DNA from: Anaeramoeba flamelloides
Lineage: Eukaryota; Metamonada; Anaeramoebidae
Reading direction: 5' to 3'
Length of the DNA: 64,000 nucleotides
NCBI GenBank assembly: GCA_027625915.1
Contig: JANTQA010000045.1
Location: forward strand, 930,001 to 994,000
Below are positions 34,171-44,478 of the stretch, piece by piece. The notes under the pieces were generated by a model. That model did not search any database, was not told the DNA's origin, and was given only the letters and a program-made list of their open reading frames with translations. Position 1 is the stretch's first letter. Each line of letters begins with the position of its first letter. The position numbers and the translations under genes are program-made.

Positions 34171-34347
34171 GGGACTAGTTTCTATTGTTTTTTTTTTTTT
34201 TTTGATCAATCTCTAAATAAGGATTCCTTATCTAGAAATTAGTTTAATAGTGAAAATAAACAGGAGGTTTCAAATAAAAGTAATTGGCAAAAAATTTTCT
34301 GAATCTCTATTAAATATAGGTAAAAAAATCTAATAGAGAATAGCCAC
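34171..34347. mobile_element. 177-bp deletion derivative of the TTAA-flanked element
   Basis: Flanked by TTAA (34167-34170, 34348-34351). It begins GGGACTAGTTTCTATT and contains 'AAATAAGGATTCCTTATCT', as in the left end of the 932-bp copies. It finishes with 'AAGTAATTGGCAAAAAA' and a diverged right end. The middle of the large element is absent. Confidence 0.7.
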
Positions 34348-35689
34348 TTAACCAGTCTACAGAAATTGTTGTGCTAACTATCAAAAAAAACTTGTAATTA
34401 ATTTAGTTTAAAAAGATTGTTGATAAATTTTTTAGACCCATTAGGTATTAATATCATTTAAACCCAATTATAACATATTTTAATTAACAAGAAATTTATG
34501 GTCAGCCAAATCCCATAAAATACATAAATGTTTCTAATTTTGAAAACAATAAAGTGTTTCAACCCTAGCGATCATATAAGTTTTCAACCCCTTAAATCTT
34601 ATTTTCCTAATTTCTCTTTGGTTAAAACATTTATTTTTTTAAAACATTTCCAATTTTTAAACAACTTTAATTGAATCCAGAAGAGACCAATAAAGTAAAA
34701 TTTGTTTTTTATTCTTTCTGTTTTTCTTTTTCTTTTCTTTTTTGTTTGGTTTAAATCCAAAAATAAAAAATATCCTTGTCAATTAAAATCAATTTTCAAA
34801 CGATAGTAAAATAATAATCTTCACCATCTTTTTTCAATCAAAGTTTCTGTGTAAGTTCAAAGGTATAAAAAAATGAAACACATACATTTAGAATAAGAAG
34901 AAGACATTAAAGAAAAAACTATTTGGTTTGTTTTTTTCGTTCAAGAAAAAAAAAATAAAAAAAAAAATGAACAACAAAGGTTTAGTGAGATCACTTGAGT
35001 TCTTTTTTGAATTTACCAATACTTTCCAAACCAAACCGATACTCTTTAATACTTTTTTCATTTTTTTTTATTTGTACTCGGTTAAACTTTGGTTAGAATT
35101 CTTGACTGGGCTTTTTAAAAAACAAGCATTTTTGGTACATTAACTTCAACTTTCTTTTTACTCTGTCTTTCTGGTTAAGCTGATACTCAACCAAAATACA
35201 AATTTTCAAACAATTTAACTTTTCTTTTTTTCTTTTTTGTAGTTCTCTTTAATTTTGATTAAGAACTTTTGTTTGCATTGTTTTCACCATTAAAAAGAAA
35301 ATCAAGAAAAAAATGTAAATTTTTTCTTGTTATTGTTTTCTTTTTCGTTTTTTTTTTTTAATTCTTTTTACCTTTTCAATTATGATCCAAAATAACTCTA
35401 TTTTAATTCTAAAATCAAAACCCAAAATTAGTAAATCAAAAAAGTTAATGTTGTTCTATTTAAAAGCCTAATAGTCACACATAAGAAGTGAATTACAGGC
35501 TGAGAAATAAATGAAAAATTGACTTTTAACCTACTTTGCTTTGAACAATGGGATGTAACAACAAACCAAATTCAAACAATATCACCTACTCTCTCCAGCC
35601 ACTAAAAGAACAATCTCCTCTTTGGTGTTGGTAGGGATCAAAACGAAAAAAAAAATCACAAAAAAAAAATACGAAACAAAACCAAAAGT

Positions 35690-36150
35690 TTGACTTTTTT
35701 GATTGTTTTTGATCTTTTTAAGGACTATCTGAATTTCCTTGTTAGGGAATATGACTTTTTTGATCAATAGCATATTTAGTGACTTTCTAGAAACGTTATT
35801 CAAGAAATCTTGTTCTGATTTTGAGATTTTGATTTTTTTTTCATAGGATGAGAAATTCCATAGAAAGTGATCCAAATCTTCAATGATACTGTAAATTGCA
35901 AAATAAATGGATCAAATTTTTCATTCAGCTTGCCAAAAAAATTAAAACTCAATAATTAAAATAAAGTCTCCAATTCTAAAAAGTAAAATGAATAATTTTA
36001 GCTTACTATAAGTTTTAAAATTTGAAAAGTTATTAAAAATTTTACTGATTTGTTAAATACTTTTTTTGGAAATCTGAATGAAAATTTTGTTCAATTTATT
36101 TTTCAACAAATAGTATCTAAATTATTTATTTTTTTACATATCTCACAATG
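35690..36150. repeat. Dispersed repeat G, copy 2
   Basis: Partner of 20540-20970 (blocks 'ATACTGTAAATTGCAAAATA' and 'TTTTCAACAAATAGTATCTAA'). Overlaps a low-complexity minus-strand open frame (35582-35875) that is not supported as a gene. Confidence 0.4.
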
Positions 36151-36255
36151 TGTTGATTTCTTTTTGTTCAAAACACACGAGTACCATATTTAAATAATTT
36201 GTAAAATTTCTAAGTTTTAAAATTATTGTTGAACCCTCCATTTTAAATATCTTTT

Positions 36256-36711
36256 GTCGTTAGGTTTTCCAAAATTTAAAAGAATTGAGAAAAATCTTAG
36301 ATTTTACTCTATTTTTTTGAATTCTGGAAAATCGTTGTTAGCTTTTTTTTAATTTGAGAAATAAACTGTAAATTTTTGAAATTTTCTTTTTATTTCTAAA
36401 ATCAAAAAAAATTGCTGTTAGGTTTTTTTGAGGTTTTCTATTTTATTTCTCAAGTGTTCTAGGTTTTTTTGAGTTTTCTATTTTATTTTGAAGTGTTCTA
36501 GGTTTTTTTTACTTTTTGAAATAAACAGAAAATTTCAAAAAAATTTTCTGTTTATTTTAAAAACTCAAAAAAACCTAACGAAAATCTATTGATTTTACAA
36601 ATAAATAGTTAACCTCAAAAAAACCTAATGGCGCTTTTCCAGAATTCAAAAGAATAGAGATAAATCTTCCATTTTCACTCAATTCTTTTAAATTCTGGAA
36701 AACCGAACGAC
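36256..36711. repeat. Palindromic repeat B, intact copy (456 bp)
   Basis: Ends are inverted: GTCGTTAGGTTTTCCAAAAT on the left and the complement of GTCGTTCGGTTTTCCAGAAT on the right, followed by TTAAAAGAATTGAG on both arms. The interior consists of inverted GTTAGGTTTTTTTGAG modules around a centre 'AACAGAAAATTTCAAAAAAATTTTCTGTT'-like palindrome. Other copies at 29880-30365 and 49561-49930. Confidence 0.75.
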
Positions 36712-37799
36712 ATTTCCAACTTTAACTATTTTCTAATTGTTTTATTCGATATTTATCCAATTCAATTTCTAATACTCCTAAGTAATTTGATTGCCAGTTA
36801 ATATTTTCAAATTATTTTTCTCTAAAAGGAAGATAATTAATTAATTCATCAAAACCAAGGGTTTTTAATTTTTGTATTAATTTAATTCTCTTTTATATAT
36901 TGTTATTCTGACAGGATCAATTTTTGCTTCAGTTAAAAATATTTATTTTTATTAGGATATTATTTTCTTTTTCTTTTATTATTAAATACAATTCGAAATT
37001 TGTTTCAAAAAAAATATTACTCTTTTTTTTGTTATTGAATAAGTGTAAATTACACTCTAAATTTCCTTTTACTTAAATTTCTTAAAAGGTAATTTAAATG
37101 TAAAATCATATATTTCACAAGTGTTCAAGGGAAAAAGATACACAAAATTTATTTATGTTTGTAAAGCAAAAAATCAAAAAAAAAAGAGAAAAGGATAAAA
37201 GTAACCAAAAAAAAGAAATTTAATAAGGGTTTATAAGAAGCAATTGGTAAAAAATCAAAAACAAAAAAACCAATGCTATCCTTTAATTATGAACACCAAA
37301 AATCACAACCCAAATACTTTTGGTTGATTTAATTTGATTTGATAATTGATCATGAATGTTTATTTGGGTATTGTAGTTATTTAATTGTTGTAATTTCTTT
37401 TTGTCTTTTTGATCTGATTTGCTTTAAACCTATGCGCATTTTTTGTCTTTGCTTCTAAGATTTTATTTTCAAGTTTTAAATACTTTCCTGTGCCAATATT
37501 TCAGTATCAACAATTAACCACTTGATCTTTTTCCTTTGTAACTCTTCTCCAATATCAAAGAAGTTTCAGCCAGGGGAAAAATGGAAAAAAATCAAAATAT
37601 TACTTTTTAAGAGAAAAATAGCTTATGGTTTTATTATTTTTTTTTTTCCCATTTAAAAGTGATTCACAAAAGTTCACTTATTTGAAGTTAGGTTTTTTAT
37701 ATTGAAAGTTTTGATTAGAAAAAAGATAGATTTCCTAAGCAAAAACAATAATTAAATAAAAACAACCATTTACTTTTCTTGAGATAACTGCTTGTTTGG

Positions 37800-37910
37800 A
37801 AAAAGGGATAAATTTTACTCAATTTTTTGAAATTCTGGAAAAGATAGGAACTCTGCAGCGCTCTAAAGCACTCTACGGCACTTGGCACCACTTTCAGAAA
37901 CCCTAATTTC
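37800..37910. repeat. Partial repeat B with G/C-richer tail
   Basis: Carries 'TTTACTCAATTTTTTGAAAT' and 'TTCTGGAAAAG' from repeat B, then CTCTACGGCACTTGGCAC, which resembles the GGCACTTGACGGCAC tail of the copy ending near 49925. Confidence 0.5.
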
Positions 37911-39846
37911 AATTAGAGAAATTGTTGAATCGAGGCAAGAGTTGGCAAATTCTCCCAAAAAATCTGATCCACAGCACAGAAACTGAGAGGGATTTTATAC
38001 CAATTCTTATTCAAGTTCCATTTTAAATAATAGTCCAAAAAGATTCAAATCGGCTAGACAATTTATTTTCTAAAAATTAGTGGTTTTATGAAAGATAAGC
38101 ACATTTTTTAATTAAAATCACCTATCTTTGTAGCTTTTTGAGAAAATGGTAAACAAACAGAAAAAATGTGGTTAAAAGAATTAGAACACAGATCTTCATA
38201 TTGTACACTTTTATACTTTATCACTGGCACATTATTGGTTCTCTAAAAGTCAGTTTATTTTTCTTTTCAAATAATAACATCTTCAACTTATTGAAAATTT
38301 TATTATTTGTTTTTGAAAAATATTTTTTAATTTTTATTTTCATTTTACAAAAATAAAATTTCGAAAAAATGATTTTTAAATAGTATATTTCTAGAATCAA
38401 AAAAACTATTTTTACTCAAATTTTTAAATAAAAAACAAGAGTAATAAATAGATACTTTCTAAAAGCTCAAAAACTGGGATGCGGCTTGTTTCTGTGATTT
38501 CTGTGAAATCTGGGATTTCGGTGGTTTCATAAATGCAATAAAAAAAATTGTACAAGTCAAAATGTGTTCAATAATAATTTCGTCCATCAAGTTTACTTTG
38601 GTAGAGATTAATTTGTTAGTTTAAAAGCCAACTTCAAATTCAAGAAATTTAAAATTCATTTTTTATCAAGATTGTTCCCTTAAATCCTTGAAGAAAAATA
38701 GTTGTGAGATAAATAGTTCCTCAAGTGATTTGATTAAAAAGGAAAAAAAAAATCATTTTATTTTTTAACCACAGTTTCCTTAAGGAATATCTTTACTTAT
38801 GTCCTAGGAGAACTAAAAGTCAATATTGTAAATTGAATATATTGGTTTTAAAGAATACCTTTTAAAAGGAAAACTAAAATATTACAAATTTTAGGTTTTG
38901 GGATTTTTGATTAAAAATTAAAAAATTATGTAATTGATCTAAAAAATTTTCCTAATTATCGAACCAAACAAGGTAAATTTCAAAAGCTAATTTTTTTTTA
39001 TCTCTTACTCCAATTAATTCCCACTTTATATTGAAAGTATATTTATACTATTACCCCAACTCAAGAATATTTTAAAATGAAGTGGAAAGTTTAATGCATA
39101 AGAGGATTTTTATTTTTGAACCTTTTCAAGGTTAATTTTAAATTTGGATTGTGAAAATGTTTTTTCCCTAAAATGACAAAATTTCCTATAAAAAAACCTA
39201 AATTTTAAACAAAATAAGATTTATTTAATCAGCATTCTTTTAAAAACCTGATACCAGTATAAAAGCAAAAAATGTCAATTTTTTTGGTCAATTTTTTTTT
39301 TAATCTCCTTTTTCAAAAACACCCATGAACAAAAAGTTATCTCAAATGTAAAAATGATTACTATTCAAAATTTAGCCAAATACTTGGTTCAAAACTATAA
39401 CTTAAAGGCATTCCAAAAAAATAAATCGATAAAAAATGACAAAAAAAAATTGCCATATTTTGCTTTTATACTGGTATCAGGTTTTTTTAGACAATAACTT
39501 TTGTTAGCTATAAAAGTAATATTTACTGCCATTAAAATTTGGATTGTAATTAAGTACAAAAATAATATAATTTCACACTTCCACAATAATAATAATAATA
39601 ATTTGATTGATTGATAAATTGATTTTATTTAAAGGAAAGTAGACTTCCTATTTTTTCTAAAAGAAAAAATAAATCAAAAGTATTTTTAAACTTAAAGTTT
39701 AGTAGATAAAATTTTTCTCCAATTAAAAATAAAAACTTTCAAAACATTAGTTGATCGAAATAATAACAAGGTTTAGTAAAACTGCTAAATAATTTTTGAA
39801 TGATGAATTAAACCCTTTAAAGTCTGTAAATTACTTTTATTTAAAG

Positions 39847-39880
<34 letters not shown>

Positions 39881-39885
<5 letters not shown>

Positions 39886-40580
39886 CTGTTTCAGTCAAAG
39901 GGGCCCAATTTTTTTTTCAAATATCAATTATTTTATATAATTGGCCTTTGAAGAACAAATAAGAATTATTCAGAATAATAGACATCAAAGAATTGTTGAT
40001 ATATGTCTGAAAGAAAACTAATTAATCAATAAATTTTCTTAAAAATTGAAAAACTCAAATTCTTAGATCCCTATTGAGAAAAACAACAATGTTCGTTTTG
40101 ACCATCTATTGGTATTTGAATAATAAATAAGTAAACAATTTTCACTTCATTTTCCATACTTTTCTTTTAGAAGTCAAGACCCCAAACGAAGTATGTTGGT
40201 ATTTGTAGTCTCTATTTGGAAAAGTAAATGAAAATGAAGTGAAAATTTTTCACATTTATTAATCAAATATCAAAATCAAAGTTCGAATAGAATTCCAATA
40301 AAAATCAATATGATTTCTCAACAATCATTTTCATGATTTCAATAACCATTAGAATAACACATTTTTACCAAGTGACTATTGATCTTGCAATAAAAAAAAT
40401 TTTTGCAACTGATTTAGGTGTAAAAAAAAAATCGAAAAAAAAAAACAAAAATGTGAAAAAATGATTTCAATTTTGATAATTTCCAAAATTAAATTTTTTC
40501 TTCTAATATCTATGATAATCATTGAAACACACAGATTTAACTCATTATAACTGGGCCCCTTTGACTGAAAAATAGTTTTT
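39881..40580. mobile_element. GGGCCC-ended inverted-repeat element between TA microsatellites
   Basis: The left end AAACTCTGTTTCAGTCAAAG then GGGCCCAATT is matched inversely by AACTGGGCCCC then TTTGACTGAAAAATAGTTT. Both edges abut (TA)n tracts (39850-39880, 40581-40598), fitting insertion into TA repeats. The terminal skeleton TATAAACT...TTTCA...GGGGC resembles the Tc1/mariner element at 59621-61395, so it is probably a non-autonomous relative. A fold-back with arms AATTTTCACTTCATTTTC lies inside (~40137-40247). It ends ~180 bp before the VPS33 start. Confidence 0.7.
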
Positions 40581-40758
40581 ATATATATATATATATATAA
40601 TAATTATCATAATAATAATAACAATAATAATAAAAATAATAAAAACAAAAATAAATTAATTAATAGTTAATTTTTCTAATACTTTATAATTTCTTAACTC
40701 TCATCACATTAAAATATACAATATTCACCTTATAACGAAATAAGTTATCCAAAAGAAA

Positions 40759-42750
40759 ATGAATCTAGAACTAAACACAGAAATTGTGGATGTGCATTCC
40801 GATATCAAGATGCATTCACGATCGCCATTTATTAAATTATTAAACAGGCTTGATGGAAAAAAAGTGTTAGTGTTATCTCCGATTATTTTACAGTCTATCA
40901 ATTTAGTTTTGTCTTTACAAGAATTACAAGGCCAGGAGGTTGAAAAATTTTATACCTTTAGCGATTCATTGCCAAAGCTACCCAAGGGAACGAAACATTT
41001 ACTATATATGATCCGATCTAATACGACTGCTGCCCGCTGGTTGAAAAGGCACCTGAAGGGGCACAAATGGATCACAAGGAAGCCTCTCTCTCAAACGAGA
41101 CAAGGTAGGATCAAAAACAATACAAAGCAAGCCCAATCAAAGAATGCGAAAAAAAAACACCAAACTCAAAAAAAAAAAAAAAAAAAAGACGGAGAGGAAG
41201 AAAAAGAAGAAGAAGAAACGGAGCCAAGACCAAAGATCACAGTTGTCTTCATCCCACATATCACCTTAGATTGCGAAAAGGAGCTTGAAGCACAGGGGCT
41301 CTTAGATGAGATCAACGTTCTCCCGTTCCCATCGTTCATGTACCCCATTGACAAGGATCTGTACTCGCTGGGGATTGACGAAGAATTCAGATATTGGATT
41401 TTGGAAGACATCACGCCGATCACTGAAACTATACGATCACTGATCGAGCTTCAAAAGGTGCTTGGGCTGATCCCAAACATCGTGCATGTGGGGTCAAGCT
41501 CCTACAAGGTGAAAAAAAAAATCTGCCAATTGGCACGACAAAAGGAGATCCCAGCGATCAAGGATCCAGGAATCGACACCTTAATCTTGATCGACCGATC
41601 CATTGACTTTATCACTCCACTTTTAACGCCATTAAATTATGAAGGGTTGATCGATGAATTTTATTCCATCTCGCAATCGTTTGTAAAAATCCCAAGCAAA
41701 ATACTAACACCAAAGAATAAAAAGGCCATCCAGCCACCAAACAACAACAACAACAACAACGGCAACAATCCCAACGGGCAACAACAAGCCAAGCAAAAGC
41801 AAAAACCCAAATATTCGAGCATCTGTTTAAATTCTTCTGATCCAGTTTACCAAACAATAAGAGATTTAAATATGCAAGATGTATCAACTTATTTAAAACA
41901 AATAATTTCAGAGTTGTCCAAGGGGTATGAAGAAAGGCATAAGGCGGACAACATACAAAAGCTCAAAAAATTTGTCAAGCAATTAAGTGTCCTTCAGCAA
42001 AACAAACAAAAGATCAGCGTCCACCTTTCAATTACGGAAAAAATTGTCCAAAAGACAATCAAATCGCCCAAATTCGTCGAGGACATGCAGGCTGTGTTTT
42101 CGTTAATTGCAGATGACCTCCCACTTAACGACCATTTAGAAATCATGATCTCACGAGAAAACTCAATCAAGCCATTGCTGAGATTCTTTTGTTTACAGTC
42201 GCTAATTGGCAACGGGATTAAAAGCAAATTCTATGACCTCTTTCGAGAGAAATTGGTCAGGAACTTTGGCTATGAGCATTTGTTCACTTTAATGAACCTC
42301 GAAAGGATGGGGCTGCTCAAGAAGCACAGCAACAAATCCAAATGGTCCCAGCTGAGAGATAAACTGCGCCTGTTCAATGAAAACTTTTCCAATAGTAACG
42401 ACATCACACAGGTGTTCTCCGGCTATGCGCCCCTCGCAATCAGAATTATACAAACCATCATGAGCAACACAGAAGATGGCATCAAAGAAATCCAGGCATT
42501 GTCGCAGCATCTTGGGATTTCCAAAAAGGAAATTGGCAGGGATGAACAAATGGAGGCAGTTGCTAAATATAATAAAAAGCCCAAAAAGCCTGTATGTATG
42601 GTGTTTTTTATCGGGGGCGCAACCTACCCAGAAATGTCCGCCCTTAGGATCCTCCGCAGAATGACAAACAGCAAATATTCTTACATAATGGGGACAACCT
42701 CAATGATCAATGCTAAAAAAATGATGCAGTATTTCCAATCTTGGATTTAA
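40759..42750 (+). CDS. VPS33: VPS33, Sec1/Munc18 subunit of HOPS/CORVET
   Basis: Single exon, 663 residues, ATG at 40759 in an A-rich context. VPS33 is the SM protein of the HOPS/CORVET tethering complexes; it templates and guards SNARE assembly in late endosome, lysosome or vacuole fusion. Visible hallmarks are an N-terminal SM domain (SPFIKLLNRLDGKKVLVLSP), the conserved core LILIDRSIDFITPLLTPL with NYEGLIDEFY (~residues 279-305), and a C-terminal MVFFIGGATYPEMSALRIL followed by 'TTSMINAKKMM', as in VPS33 rather than VPS45 or Sec1. It is longer than the usual ~600 residues because of two low-complexity inserts: a K/E-rich segment at ~115-155 and an N/Q/K-rich segment at ~325-355. Codons are richer in G/C than in the neighbouring RCC1-BTB gene. 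The A/B subtype cannot be assigned. Confidence 0.95.
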   Translation: MNLELNTEIVDVHSDIKMHSRSPFIKLLNRLDGKKVLVLSPIILQSINLVLSLQELQGQEVEKFYTFSDSLPKLPKGTKHLLYMIRSNTTAARWLKRHLKGHKWITRKPLSQTRQGRIKNNTKQAQSKNAKKKHQTQKKKKKKDGEEEKEEEETEPRPKITVVFIPHITLDCEKELEAQGLLDEINVLPFPSFMYPIDKDLYSLGIDEEFRYWILEDITPITETIRSLIELQKVLGLIPNIVHVGSSSYKVKKKICQLARQKEIPAIKDPGIDTLILIDRSIDFITPLLTPLNYEGLIDEFYSISQSFVKIPSKILTPKNKKAIQPPNNNNNNNGNNPNGQQQAKQKQKPKYSSICLNSSDPVYQTIRDLNMQDVSTYLKQIISELSKGYEERHKADNIQKLKKFVKQLSVLQQNKQKISVHLSITEKIVQKTIKSPKFVEDMQAVFSLIADDLPLNDHLEIMISRENSIKPLLRFFCLQSLIGNGIKSKFYDLFREKLVRNFGYEHLFTLMNLERMGLLKKHSNKSKWSQLRDKLRLFNENFSNSNDITQVFSGYAPLAIRIIQTIMSNTEDGIKEIQALSQHLGISKKEIGRDEQMEAVAKYNKKPKKPVCMVFFIGGATYPEMSALRILRRMTNSKYSYIMGTTSMINAKKMMQYFQSWI

Positions 42751-44478
42751 CTATTTTGTTTTTCCAGAATCTTCATTGTGACTTTTCAAATTCAAAATTA
42801 ACACTTTACTCTAGATTCATTTATTAATTAATTTTCTTTATTTTATCTTTATTTATGTATTGATGAATATTTTTTTCTTATTTGTTTTTGTTTTGTTTTT
42901 GTTTTGATTTTGCTTTTATTACATTTTAAAAATAAAAAATAAAAATATAACATATGACTTAGAATCCGGGGATAATGTACTCTTTGCCCAAATCTTAAAA
43001 TTGATTCATAATCAAAAAATAGCAATATTTAGTAGAGCTAAGTTGTTTGTTTAAATGATTGGGAAGATCAAGTTAATAGAACCAGAAAGAAGGTAAAGAT
43101 AAAAAATGTTTTCATTGATCAAGTTTACCACCCACTACACAAATAAAATTTTATTCACCATTTCTCATTTTATTTTTTTTTAGACTCTTATTTCGCTTTA
43201 GTACAGAGAGGGTTGCACACACCCAATGATAAACAAAAACGTGGGTGCTCTCATCTTTCAAGAACTGTAAATGTAACCTAAAATTTCATAATCCATTTTG
43301 AGAAAAAGAAAAGTCCTCTAATCAACCTGAAATACCTAAAGTATTACAACTTCAAGACTCATTATTTCTTCATTGTCATTTAAAAAGAACCAATAGATAC
43401 CTTTTACTTCTTGAATTGTTTTATTTATTGCTAAAACAATAGCTAATTTTAGTACATTATCACCGGACTCAAATCACATTTTAAAAATTTTTTTGAAATT
43501 TATTTCTTTAATTTTCAAAAACAAGTCCCATTCCATTCATTTCTCATCAAATTATAAAACTTTTGTTTTAAAACTGATCAGCTTAAAATTTTTTTTTTAC
43601 GAGAAAAAATAAAAAAAATTACATACTGCAAAGTTGGTATTTTTGAAAAAATTATGTTTGAAAAACGTAAAGCACTTCATTTAAAAATTGAAGGAATGCT
43701 TTATTGAACAAAATACCCAAAAGAAAAAAAAAATAAAATAGTACTGACATTGTAACGTAAGACATATCGTTCCCTGTTGAAAGATTGTTTTGAAAATTAT
43801 TATTCATTAAAAGAGTACATTTTTAAAAGAATGTAATAAATAAAATTGCATATCTTTTTCGTTTCTATTCGAGGATAATGAAAAAATATTTTTTATTTAT
43901 CATTTTTTTTCTTTTGAAGCGGCTAGGTGTAACCACAAAGCAATAAATTTCACCTTTTTACAAATTTTTATTTTGATCAGAAAATTACTTTTTTTACTTT
44001 GTCTGTCTCTCGTTGATTGTTATTATTCAAAGTGTTTGTTAAAAAATAAATCATTAAATATTTTATAAATAAAATACAATAATAGAATATTGAGTTGAAT
44101 TACTTTATCTACACTGAAGAAACGTCAAACGGTTTACTTTTTGTTATGATCTCAAGATTCTATTAGAATAATTTGATTTTTAATATATTGAAAAAAAATA
44201 AATATAAAATGTTTTTGAATGAGAAATAATTAATAAAAATTAAGGAATACTAAACCAAATTGTAAAAAGGTTATATTTTATCCAATTTAAATTGTATATT
44301 TTAAAAAAAAGCTTCTAAAATGTTGTTTTTTAATATTACACTCTTACTCTAATTAAACTTTATCTAAATTTTAAAAGAAATACTTTGTGTGATTTTTTTT
44401 CGTGTTTTTACTCATTTTTCTCATTTTTTTCTTTTTTTATACCAATTTTTTAACTTTCATTCTTCATAAAAATTTATT
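42751..44478. other. Intergenic stretch, nothing recognised
   Basis: AT-rich spacer between VPS33 and the RCC1-BTB gene. No inverted-repeat element, RNA gene or credible open frame seen. Confidence 0.6.

Larger units (their letters stand above)
28404..40758. other. Long intergenic region dominated by mobile-element copies
   Basis: No gene recognised. It contains four hairpin MITEs, repeat B in two forms plus a partial, copies of repeats D and G, the second 932-bp TTAA element with a short derivative, and a GGGCC-ended element next to VPS33. The remainder is homopolymer-rich A/T. All open frames are short and low complexity. Confidence 0.65.
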
